A DNA stretch of 64,000 bases from assembly GCA_020152595.1 (NCBI GenBank), contig JAIGNY010001448.1:1125501-1189500 (forward strand). The letters are read 5' to 3'. The stretch is from Chiridota heheva (lineage: Eukaryota; Echinodermata; Holothuroidea; Apodida; Chiridotidae). Positions within the stretch are counted from its first letter, which is position 1, and each line of letters begins with the position of its first letter. Below, piece after piece: positions 37,045 to 47,118 of this stretch. The translations under genes were made by a program, and so were the position numbers. The notes beneath the pieces were generated by a model. That model did not search any database and was not told the DNA's origin. It saw only the letters and a program-made list of their open reading frames with translations.

Positions 37045-38829
37045 CTGAAAACAAGAAATAATGAAAGGAAAAGGTTCAAGAATAAAGAACAAAAATAGAA
37101 TACTATACAGACTTTTGTGAAAAACTAGTTACCCACAACATACAGCAATTGTTTTAAAGAATAAGTGGTCAAATATATTCATCTTATAACAAATAACACC
37201 AACCCTCGACAATTGCATTTGCTTTGTGGTTGCCAATTTAGAAAAAACTGGCGACCATGTTCCCTCATTTCCAAAATTGTGATCACCAAAATAATTAAGT
37301 TACTTGCCAGTACAAAAAACTGTTTTAAGATTATAATTTTGAATGAAAAACCCTTCCCCCGTGGTTTTCTTGCATAAATAATGTGACTTCATACTTTAAT
37401 GACAACTCTTTTTATTTCAAAAATGCACAAAATATTTCTCAAAAGATCGTATGACCGTAAAGCAAACAATATGATCATTTTCCATCAGAAAAATGATAAT
37501 ACATTTTTTCAGGCGCCTATCTGCATGTATTACATGTGCTAACTGGCTAACGGGACTACATACGTCCGTATGATAATGTTGCTCAGTGATATGATACTTG
37601 TGGGGACAAAGTTACCATGTACAATTTTAGAATTAGGGCTGCCAGTAATTTTGGGGCAGTAAAGAACAGAAGAACAAAGGTATTTCATGCTACCGAAATA
37701 TTTTCATTTTATTTCTTACTCAAACAAACTTGTATTTTGGTCGCCAGATGAGACATAAAGTGATATTGCTCTGGCGAATAAAATCATCATTTTTCAAGAA
37801 ACAAAATGCTGAAGTACCTTATCAAAAATTATTAGGAGATATTCAAGAATAAAGCTTTGGCAGATCTGTGTAAAAATGTACAATAACTAGAGGTGCATCA
37901 CAAACACACATTTCTTGAGTCTCTCATACTGTAGGTATAAAACCGTCAGCTATTTTGGCACATAGTTAAATCCGTACAAGCCATAGGGCTGATGCTTATC
38001 CCCAGTTTCCATGGCACAAGCGGATGAGAGTTCACGACTCCTCTCTAAATGGAACACCAGTCCATCGCAGGTTAACTCATTTTTGCAGCTGAGTGGACTG
38101 GAGGAAGTAAAGTGTCTTGCTCATGGACAGCGCTCCTGACTGGAATCGAACCCAGTACCTTTCGCATACAAGCAAGACACCTGAGCCACTGCACCTCCAT
38201 ATTGGCAGATAAGTAAAACAGAATATAGTGAAGTAGCAGTGTTTTATCATCTTTAGTTAATCTTAGATAAATGATTTTCTTCAGTAAATATTTGTATTAA
38301 TTTTCAATGGGATAGGACAGCAGTCAATTTTAAACAAAAGTCTGATATCAATCTTCAAACTACAATGCAAGATAAAGTATTTTTCACTTTTTTTTGTACA
38401 TGTCTTCCGTAATTCTTGATGGAACAGTCTGAACTCTGATCTAACTCTTTTATACAAAGAGAAGTAAAAGTATGCTAATCAAATTTGGTGTTAGAGCACT
38501 TATTCAAATACATCAAAAATGGGATGCATCATTAAAAAGGAAGATCCTATCTGTATTTTACATACAAAGTTTGACAAAACCAGTGCAGTAACTGAAATGA
38601 CAAGTATTTGTGTGGACTTTGAGCAAATTCTAAGAAAAGAAACTGTAAAGTTGCTGCTGTGTGATTTTACTCAGTTTTTTAGATCCATCAACAATGCTAA
38701 ACTATTATTTCAAACTGTAATCTGCAATCTCCAAAATCAGTTGGACAAACCACTGCAAGGACAAATATATCATCCAGAAATTCTACAAACAATTACACAA
38801 ACAAAACTTTCTATCCAGCTCTTGCTTAC
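37045..38829 (-). other. Intron of the unrecognised minus-strand gene
   Basis: A 1.78-kb intron, donor GTAAGCAAG on the minus strand. It contains a SINE copy in the same (minus) orientation as the gene at 37963-38200. No other feature recognised. Confidence 0.7.
37963..38200 (-). mobile_element. tRNA-derived SINE, full copy on the minus strand
   Basis: Read on the minus strand it begins ATGGAGGTGCAGTGGCTCAG, has B-box GGTTCGATTCC (complement of 38142-38152), then CAAGACACTTTACTTCC, CTCTCATCCGCTTGTGCC and a 3' end ...GCTTGTACGGATTTAAC. Head and body match the copy at 11440-11730. The canonical B-box suggests it is the least decayed of the three. Confidence 0.9.
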
Positions 38830-39091
38830 CTTGTCATCGGACTATTGATGTGTGGAAAGCGAGACTGCTTGACAGGAATCATAGATGGAGGGAAATCAGC
38901 ACCTGTCCCCCAATTAGCGGGCCTATGTCTTGCTGGGCGTCCCTTGGATGGCAAGATTTGTCTCAGGGTTGACCAATCCTCACTCCTTGTACTGGGCGAT
39001 GAATTGTATATCTGTGGTTCCTCACTCGCTCTTGATACTTTTTCAATGAAGGTTCACCAAAGGGTACCCAATTTCTATCAGCTATTGGAAG
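38830..39091 (-). CDS. Unrecognised minus-strand gene, middle exon (frame problem)
   Basis: A strong acceptor (TTAATTAATTCCACAG, exon start 39091) and a strong donor (ACAAG|GTAAGCAAG, exon end 38830) bound 262 bp. The first part is open in the frame entering from the upstream exon: LPIADRNWVPFGEPSLKKYQ, then ERVRNHRYTIHRPVQGVRIG, until TGA at 38963-38965. A second frame is open from 39053 to the donor: STRSEDWSTLRQILPSKGRP, then ANWGTGADFPPSMIPVKQSR, then FPHINSPMTR. This second frame is the one that joins in phase to the last exon. Both peptides look protein-like. Either one base is missing (or two are extra) in the 38966-39053 overlap, through a real frameshift or an assembly error, or a weak acceptor at 39012-39014 starts a shorter 182-bp exon that is phase-correct. 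I do not recognise the family. Confidence 0.7.
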
Positions 39092-40371
39092 CTGTGGAAT
39101 TAATTAAAGTATGTTATCGCAAAACTGTGTATATTACAAATTTACCAGAACAAATCCGCTATTACAAAAATCTGATGTGTGAACAGCAATTTTTTTCGGT
39201 TCCTCATGTTTGTGTTCAAGTCACAAAAGACACCACACCCCACCCTCAAAGCAGATACGAATATGCAAAACTTTTATTCCATTTAACAAAAAAATTATGC
39301 TCCACTTTGTTGTTTGTTTCTGGTGCACCTTTCTTCTCATTATGCAACTTTTCTTTGTCTGATTAAAACAAATTGTTAACATTCATAGAATACATGTAGA
39401 AAAAATAAAATACATCTTAAATTTACTCAACAAGTCCTCCACAGATGATGCATAGTTTTTCTCACTTTGTTAAAGCTAATGAAAAATGTATGCAAAATGT
39501 ATCTATTCTCTACTTTTGTCCTAAATATCATCAGATCTTTTGTTTTGCAATATTACACTACATGTACATTACTTGAAGTATGATGCCTAATAGTTTCTGG
39601 CCTATTATGGGAATTTTAGGTGCAGTATACTGAATTTTGTCCATAAAAGTTCAAATGAATCAATTCCCAAGTAACAAATCCATGGCATGACTTGTCCTTC
39701 TCCTTAAAATTTTTTTCCAGCAAATCATAACCACAAACTTACTGTAGCAAATAGTGAGACCACTTTATCTTAATTAAAATAACCACACAATAAGGACTTC
39801 ATCCATTGCTAATATGATACTCAGCACCAACTTTCACAACAAGTAAGGTTTTCAGAATAAAGAAAATAAAGAGGACAAATCTGACCCAACCTGGTTATGT
39901 ATCAGTTTGGATCTGATTGTTTAAAACTTTAAGGAGCAGAACAACTAATGGATAGTCAAGAAATATGACTATTTTAGTTTTTAGTCCTAGATGTATGAGC
40001 TACATGTATGGTCCTGGAAAAATCATGTAGTTTCAAGGAGAGGGAATTGCAAGAGCTAGATGTTCGTGTTATTTTCCAATGCATTCTTGATGACACAGGC
40101 AGTGCCAAGATTTTTATGGTGGTGGTGGGGAGGGGAGGGGAGTGAGGTTGGTTAGGCAAAGAAAGGGGAAGCTTTATCTCATGGGGAGGGGGGGAGCAAA
40201 TGTCTATAGATCGGACAAAATGTGTCACCTGTACAACATGTTCTGGGGGAACAGGGAGGAAAGTGATCTCATGGGGGTAGAGGGGGGAGCAGGGGGTTCC
40301 CCCATTGCAGAACAGTTTTCATGGAATTTGGTTTCTTCATATGTGTTAAAACTTTTATAATTTAAACATAC
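39092..40371 (-). other. Intron of the unrecognised minus-strand gene
   Basis: A 1.28-kb intron, donor GTATGTTTAAA on the minus strand (GT at 40371-40370). A G-rich block at 40119-40310 lies in it. Confidence 0.65.
40119..40310 (+). other. G-run cluster with G-quadruplex potential
   Basis: Several groups of four or more G-runs: TGGTGGGGAGGGGAGGGGAG near 40123-40142, GGGGAGGGGGGGAGC near 40181-40197, and GGGGGTAGAGGGGGGAGCAG near 40274-40294. In the minus-strand gene these become C-runs in the pre-mRNA, upstream of the middle exon. Confidence 0.6.
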
Positions 40372-40682
40372 CTTCTTTGGAGAAATAAGTTTATGTCTTG
40401 GAACCGGTGCAGTGCTTCTCAGGTCATTGGGAATATACCGTTTATTGACCCACACTGTTTGATCTGAGTATCCCATGATTTCTTCATTGTCTTGTTGAAG
40501 CTGCTGTTCCTGGAATGGATTCTGTGAAAGCATGTACTTTTGTTCCAAGTGTTTTGGATGGTACCACTTAAATGAACCAAAGTTTCCCATGCACTGGGCT
40601 GTCATGATGATAAGTACAAGACTCTTTTTCCAGTAGGGGAGATTCTTTCTTTCTGATATAAACCACTGTATTTTAGCATGAG
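40372..40682 (-). CDS. Unrecognised minus-strand gene, first visible exon
   Basis: Acceptor ATTTCATCCATTTTCAG (exon start 40682) and donor CCAAAGAAG|GTATG (exon end 40372) bound 311 bp, open throughout. The peptide includes MTAQCMGNFGSFKWYHPKHL, then EQKYMLSQNPFQEQQLQQDN, then SDQTVWVNKRYIPNDLRSTA and PVPRHKLISPKK. The exon ends in phase 0. The early part is AT-biased, so translation could begin at the Met of MTAQC with the rest as 5' UTR; otherwise an upstream exon ending in phase 1 is required. No signal peptide, membrane segment or known domain is evident. Pro, Tyr, Trp and basic residues suggest a small structural protein, but function is not assigned. Confidence 0.7.
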
Positions 40683-41249
40683 CTGAAAATGGATGAAATA
40701 AAAACCTGATAAGTAAGTTATCAATTATCAAAACATTGTTTCTCAATTTGATAACTTTCTAAAAGAAAAACTATTTGCCTATATTTAAGTCTGTGACTTA
40801 GCATAGGGCTAGATGTTATGGGATTTCGGTATGGGTACTCTTACTACTAGTTTAAGCCCTACTTCATTCTCACGCAGGGTTATACTGCATCCTCTACAGA
40901 TATTTGTTCATAAAAGTTGTCTGAAAATTATTCTCTACCCACCACTATTACTTTTCCACAGCATATAAAATGACCATCTGTGTATTCGTGTATGCGTATC
41001 GCGCAGGTGTACACAATTAAATGGAAGGATACAAAACATTTTTATGGGCGCTCATGCGATGGTGTATTCACAATGGGCGAAAATATTCAATATTGAATCA
41101 CACGCAAGATTGATTTACAAAAGAAATCATCTTATCAATTAATTTGTTGTTACTCCTAAACGGCTTGCTGCTTCTCTGTGCTAGTTTTGCATAAGGATTA
41201 AGCTTAAGGAGACACAAAATACACCTTACAAAAATACACCTTACAGTAC
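40683..41249. other. Upstream flank of the minus-strand gene
   Basis: No further exon found by eye. AT-rich, with no promoter motif I would defend. Confidence 0.4.
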
Positions 41250-42885
41250 TGGTTCGAGTAACATTAACTGAAGTTGATGGCGATGTTGGTAATTCAGTGG
41301 TTGTTGGTGTTGTGTATAGATCACCAAATTCTAGTCCTGAGAATAATCAGAACTTGCTTCTGGAAAGTTGCTCCTTGGAGGGTTATTGTTTTTGGGGACT
41401 TTTATTTTCCAGACATTAATTGGAATCTTTGTACTAGTGGTCCACATGGTAAAGATTTTCTGGGAATGTATCTGACTGCTTTTTCACCCAGCATGTGTTG
41501 TTTCCCACAATTGTCTTGATTTGATTTTCAGTAGTGAAGAAAGTATGGTTAGAAATGTGCTAAGTAGCGGTTAGGTAGGGTGTAGTGATCATGACCTCAT
41601 TAATTTTGATCTGTATTGTTTCACAAAGGCTTCTCCAGCTATTAAACTGGTTTTAGATTTTTAAAATGCTGACTTTGCTGCACTTCAGGATAATTTGTCA
41701 TTCGATTGGACTTCTTTGCTCTGTGACTTAGATCCTCCTAAACCATGAGATGTTTTCCGAACTATAGTTTTAGAGGATGTAAATAGATTTGTCCCATTAA
41801 AGAAAGTCTGTAGGCGTAATCGGCCAGAGTAGATGTCTCGGGAGGTTTTGCAGGCTTGTTTCGTTGTTATAAACACAGTGGGTGTCCTGCGGAGTTTGCA
41901 AGGTATGAGGATCATGATAATTTTACAAAGGGTTTGATAAGAGATACTTAAGTGCTTTTTGAAAAATGTTTGTCCAAAAAGGTTATATCAATAATAAGTC
42001 ATTTCATTCTTATGTTCGCTCACTTTTCCTAATGATACTGATATTTCCCTTGGCTCCAGTATTTGTAAATTTGCTGATGACACTAAGCTGTACAGGATTG
42101 TTGATGATGTTAGGGATTCTTCACTTTTGCAAACTGATCTGGATAAGTTAGTTTCTTTGTCCCAAACATGGCAGATGTCATTCAATGTTGATTAATGCAA
42201 AGTTATTCATTTTGGTCAGAGCAATTTGGCTTTTGATTACTTCATGCATGGTTCAAATATTGGTTGAGTTGATCAAGAAAGGGATCTAGGTGTTGTCATT
42301 ACTAGCGATCTTAAGCCTTCTAAACAGTCTGCTTTTGCAGCTGCAAGGGCAAATAGGATGCTTGGTTTGATTAGAAGAAATTTTTGTTCTCTTGGTAGAG
42401 AGGTTATTCTTGATTTGTATAAGCAGTTAGTCAGGCCTCACCTTGAGTATGCTATTCAGGCTTGGAGTCCCTTTTATGAGAAGGATAAGTTCACTTTGGA
42501 GCAGGTTCAGCAAAGAGCCACTAGACTTATTCCTGAAGTAAGAAATCTCTCTTATGAGTCTAGGTTGCGAATTCTTGGTTTGACCACGCTTTAGTTGAGA
42601 AGAGTACATGGCGATATGATTCAGGTTTTAAATTCCTATCTGGTAGTGATGCTCTGACTTCCCTGTTATTTCTTGCATGTTTCAGCTAATCTTCATGTGA
42701 CACATGGTTACACTTTGAAGTTGACCAAAGTGTTCTCATGGATAGATATTAAGCATTTTAGCTTTTCGCAAAGAGTTGTTAATGAGTGGAATGGTTTGCC
42801 TGAGTTGGTAGTTAGCTCTAATTCTGTTCACAATTTCAAAGTCAAGATTAATAACTTCTTTACTAACTCTGGGCATCTTTGATTT
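41250..42885 (+). pseudogene. CR1-like non-LTR retrotransposon, internally deleted and frameshifted
   Basis: Endonuclease remnant: VVVGVVYRSPNSSPENNQN (about 41290-41350), then in another frame VFGDFYFPDINWN (about 41388-41430). After stops and a spacer (NRFVPLKKVCRRNRPE near 41785-41830), the sequence jumps at about 42015-42035 straight to the reverse-transcriptase palm end: SICKFADDTKLYRIVDD with the FADD motif near 42069, so most of RT is deleted. The thumb follows: RANRMLGLIRRNFCSLGREV, LYKQLVRPHLEYAIQAWSPF, EQVQQRATRLIPEVRNLSYE, ending FSQRVVNEWNGLPELVV...FFTNSGHL-stop. Order and motifs are those of the CR1/L2 group. Inactive. Confidence 0.88.
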
Positions 42886-42915
42886 TTTTTTTTTTGGTGG
42901 TGGTGGTGGTGTTAG
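42884..42915. repeat. T-run and (GGT)n at the 3' end of the CR1-like copy
   Basis: About eleven T followed by GGTGGTGGTGGTGGTG immediately after the retrotransposon stop codon. Confidence 0.9.
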
Positions 42916-43044
42916 TTTGGACTTTTTATAGGGTGAAAAACCCTTCTTAGCCCGTAATCTTTTTATGTTATTGTTAATTCAGCAGTTTCAACGTTATAAA
43001 GTATGTAGCATTTTCTGACTGTGTATGGAAGCCATGTAATGGAT

Positions 43045-44071
43045 TAGTATTCCCCGTAGTACCGTCGGACTGATGCCAGCCGTGTTAGTATGGCTGCCAT
43101 TGGTGATGGCTGGCCATCCGAGGGTACAACAAAATCCTATACCCTCTTATACTGTTTTAAGCGAGGTGTTAAAAGTAAAAGAAAATCTCAGTTTTAAGAT
43201 CTTTATAAAAAATGAAACCAATTTACCTTTTTTTTTTTGCCCACAATAATTAGAATCGATGTTTGAATCTCATCCAAGTCTTCAAAAACTGTTTTTAAGG
43301 TGATTTTAGTTACTTTTACAAAGTATTTTGGACTACTAATCCTTCCGTAAAAACCGTCTGACGAGCTCTCTAAAGTATGGTCAAAGTTCAAAACACTGCC
43401 ATCGGAGTTATAACATTTTAGCGGGGGTAATATGTTTCAGATTAATTGAGGGAGAAATGAAGATAATACTTATAAAGTACAATTATATAATCAAAACATT
43501 TCTTGATGTTTTATTTATTTGTTTTGGGACACAGTTTTTCTTTTTCTTTTTACCAAAACTATTTAATAAAATTATATAAACAAAAATTGTCAGCGAAAAA
43601 TCAACTTGCAGTTGAGTGGAACATTCTAAAACTTATTTGCAGATGTTGAATAATTAATAACAAACATGAAGTGGAGAGAAAATGGCGACCAAAATATGAA
43701 TCTCGGAGAACTTTATCATCCCGTCGTGGTGCTAAATAGGTACAAATTTTGGAAAAATTTTGGAAAAGTTTTTGGAAAAATGTATTATTTAGACTAATTG
43801 ATATAAGATTATCCAAAAAGTAAGTTATTTTTCAATCATCCAATTTTCTATGTGTGAATTCGAAAAAAACCATAGGAATTGTACCTGATCTCTGAAAACC
43901 CTCGTACAGCAATCCAAATGTTAACCGGCGGTAGGCTGACTGAGGGATGTGTATAATAACTAGTAGGCCTAGTGGATATAGCATATACCCTCGGATGGCC
44001 AGCCATCACTAAACGGCAGCCATACTACCACGGTTGGCATAAGTCCGACGGTACTACAACTTGGAGTACTA
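43045..44071. mobile_element. ~1 kb terminal-inverted-repeat element, copy 1
   Basis: Long inverted ends: the left (about 43045-43135) contains GTAGTACCGTCGGACTGATG and TGATGGCTGGCCATCCGAGG. The right (about 43985-44071) is its complement, GGATGGCCAGCCATCACTAA ... GTCCGACGGTACTAC. Ends read TAGTA(T/C)TCC. The interior (43140-43960) matches the interior of copy 2 at 57104-58015 closely over some 800 bp. A minus-strand frame (43203-43391) shares the peptide VTKITxKTVFxDxDxIQTxI with copy 2, but no transposase is recognisable. The superfamily is unknown to me. Confidence 0.85.
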
Positions 44072-45037
44072 AGCATATTACTAGTCAGATGTTAGGCCTA
44101 GCCTAGGGGCCTATCTGATTCTGACGAAACTGACACTTTAGATTGAGGCTGAACAAATCACAGGTGTTCCTAAGCGGCACTTCTTCATGATGTCATCACA
44201 ACATTTCTTTGGTTTGCAGCAAACTGTAGGGCATTTACACTGTCATGGGGTAAAAAATTATCGTTTGTAGGGGCCTATCATCTGAAAAAAATAACAAATA
44301 GGGCCTAAGGGCCTACTGTGGCTTATTATAATAAAGAAGTGAGTTTCCGGTAAAAATGTAATTAAGATTCGCGAGTAGGTCAAAAAAAAACAGAAGGTTC
44401 CTTACTTTTTTCAGAAGACAGCAAAGATTGTGAGTTAATGCCAACAGATTTTATTCTTCAGTATCTTTTTCATAGATATCTGTCCTTTGAAACCTGGAAA
44501 ATTTCTATCAATCTGTCCCACATCACGGTGCAGTAGACTTGTCGTTACCATAGTGACTAAATACATTAGGTGTTATATGTGTAATACAATGCTTACGATC
44601 AATGCACTTATCGCAGTCGTTTATGTTTGAAACGCCTTTGTACTCTCAGGGTGGAAGCTCTTTGGTACCTTAGACCGGCGACCGGACCGGACCGGTGACT
44701 GAGCCCACAATCACATGAATTAGGCCCCTATATTATCTTTTTAATTGATTGATTGATTGATTGAATATATTTATTAACTGTGAGATTAAATCTAGCGTCC
44801 ATGCGCAAATATACATAATGATGTTGTAAAATAATAATAACAAAAAAATAACACACAAGAAATTTGAAAAAAATAGGCCTATGAAGCGATATTGCACTAG
44901 TAAACAAAATGATCTGCACAATGAAAAGAAGAGCACTACAAGAGCACCCTCTAAAAAAGGGCTATCTTCGAAAATGATTTGTTGCATGGATAGTAGTGGC
45001 ATGTCTAAGGGGGCTTTTGGGGTATCAATTCCAAAGT
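44072..45037. other. Intergenic spacer with (GATT)n
   Basis: No gene. Contains a GGCGACCGGACCGGACCGGT palindrome-rich motif near 44680 and a short (TTGA)n run at about 44743-44765, which may be the tail of a decayed retroelement. Confidence 0.4.
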
Positions 45038-45540
45038 CAAGAAAGCCAACAGCATTCTTGGCCTAATCCGACGCATATATACTTATATTGATAAAGATAA
45101 TCTGATCATCCTTTCCAAATCACTTGTGAGACCACACCTTGTTTTTGCTAATACTATCTTGGCATCCTTTAAAAAAGAAGCACTTAGTTGCAATAGAAAA
45201 TGTTCAGCGACGTGCAACTAAGTTAGTTTCTGTATTAAAGAATCTCTCCTGCCAAGATCGTTCGCAGAGACTCAAGCTACCTAATTTTTCTTTTAGAAGA
45301 CTTAGAGGTGACATGATTTGATGATTAAAGTTTTTAAGATATCAATGGTTACTACGATCCTAGAGTATCCTCCATTCTCAATCTCCACACTTCTGTCACT
45401 GCTACACGCGCGGTCATCAACCGAAGCTCTTTTTCTGCCTAAAGTCAACACAGAATTGCGTCTACTGTCGTTACTGCACCAAACATTAATAGCTTTAAAA
45501 ATCGTCTGGACAATTTCTTGAGCTCAGAGCCTTTAAGGTT
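45038..45540 (+). pseudogene. CR1/L2-like reverse-transcriptase thumb fragment
   Basis: A KKANSILGLIRRIYTYIDKD-like start (about 45040), SKSLVRPHL near 45120 and ENVQRRATKLVSVLKNLSC then FRRLRGDMI (45196-45318), followed by KVFKI in a new frame. These are standard thumb-region motifs of CR1/L2 elements. At least two frameshifts. Confidence 0.8.
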
Positions 45541-47033
45541 TGACCATGAAGCTGCCCTATATTAATTATTTCAACACCGACACAGACACAGAGCTTCAAC
45601 TTAAGGTTTGCAACCTGTATCGAGTATCATCCTAAGGTGTTAACAACTCCCTGGGAATACTAAGGTAAGATCCAAACCCAAAACCTGACAAATGGCAAAA
45701 AAGCAAAGACTAATAATAGAAGAATAGTATGAGATGGTTAAACGGACATATACAATACAAAACTGTTCAAAACAAAATGGAGCATAAATATAAAAAAAGA
45801 TACAAAATCATGTAATATTTAAGACATAAACAGTCAAACTAGTGAGCCCAAATAGATACAAACCCTAAAAAGCAAAGAGTAGAGTAGGTCTATTAAAGAA
45901 CACTAACAGGTGTACGTAGGAAAAACTGTTACAATGAGATCACAGCATCACTTCTCATTCAGTCATTAACCTTCTTTAACTTTCTTATGATATTTTGCGA
46001 TTCATGAATGAGCGAAGTTTTCATGGAGTATTATGACGTGAATAGGCTAAGTTATCCTTTTATATTTCAATAATATAAATTAAGTAGGAAATTGTTAATA
46101 GAAGTTAGAATCGGATAGAGGTAAGAATCGATTAGAGGTGAGAATCAGTTAGAGACAGTGTTGTTTTCCAATTTGTTGTAGTGCGGGGAAGGGGGACGTT
46201 TTTTGGTTTACTATCTAAACGGAGCGCCACCATAGATTGGCACGAAGCGTGAATTTTTTTCTCAAAAGGCATCCCCTATATAGATCGCAGGAAATGACAC
46301 TTCCCAGGTAATATTACCAGTTATTTTGACGTTTAAAGTGTATTATTTTAAGTACACATATTTTTTTTTTTGCTCTTTATTTCCAAAGTATATAACAATA
46401 TACATAATGATAATGACAACAAATAATTATAAATATGAGAACAAACTACTATATAATAGTACACAAATGTAAGTATAATTAAACAAAATACCGTATTCGA
46501 CCTATTTACCGCCCAGTGCGCTGAATAAAAAAAAAAGTTGAATATCATTTCGCACGGCATAAATGATAAATATAAATTCTAATAAGCGTCCACCCCAAAG
46601 TAATTCACATCAAAAAGATGTACACACTGGACAGATGAACGCTGCCAGACTTATTTATTTCATGTAAGTAAACTTAATTTATTTGTTTTTATGCATATTA
46701 TTACTGTTAAATTAGGGGCCATTTTGGGGATATTTCTGGTAATGTCAGGCCTTGATATCAAATTGACCCAAACGTCGCATCCGCACGCATTGAGTTGTAC
46801 TGTATGAACATGAAAGATTGAGTAAAAATGATACAAGGGCTTACGTTATCATTGAATAAATTCACAACTATTGCCAGTTTTGTGGATTTATTGCGTAAAT
46901 GATATTATTATTTTTTTTTATAGTGAAATGTTTGGAAGGGATTGTTTATTCTATTACAATTTGTTTGTGTTATAATACTATCATTTCCGCGATTTTCTTT
47001 GTTTCTTTATTTTTCTATTTATGTTTTTTTAAA
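45541..47033. other. AT-rich spacer, nothing recognised
   Basis: Domain-free short ORFs only. Confidence 0.4.
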
Positions 47034-47118
47034 GGGGAAACGGCGTTTTTATGGGAGAACGGCGTTCCCCCTGAATACCAAGTGGGGGGACGGCGTCCCC
47101 CCGCGTTCCCCCTGGAAA
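47034..47118. repeat. Three GC-rich hairpins sharing an AC-GGC-GT core
   Basis: Three consecutive imperfect palindromes in an AT-rich neighbourhood: GGGGAAACGGCGTTTTT (47034-47050), GGGAGAACGGCGTTCCCCC (about 47053-47071) and GGGGGGACGGCGTCCCCCC (47084-47102). Each has the loop GGC. They look like fold-back repeat units. Confidence 0.75.

Noticed and set aside
38519-39366. Two plus-strand ORFs (109 and 173 codons)
   Set aside because: They lie antisense to the minus-strand exon 38830-39091, whose splice sites and phase are better supported.
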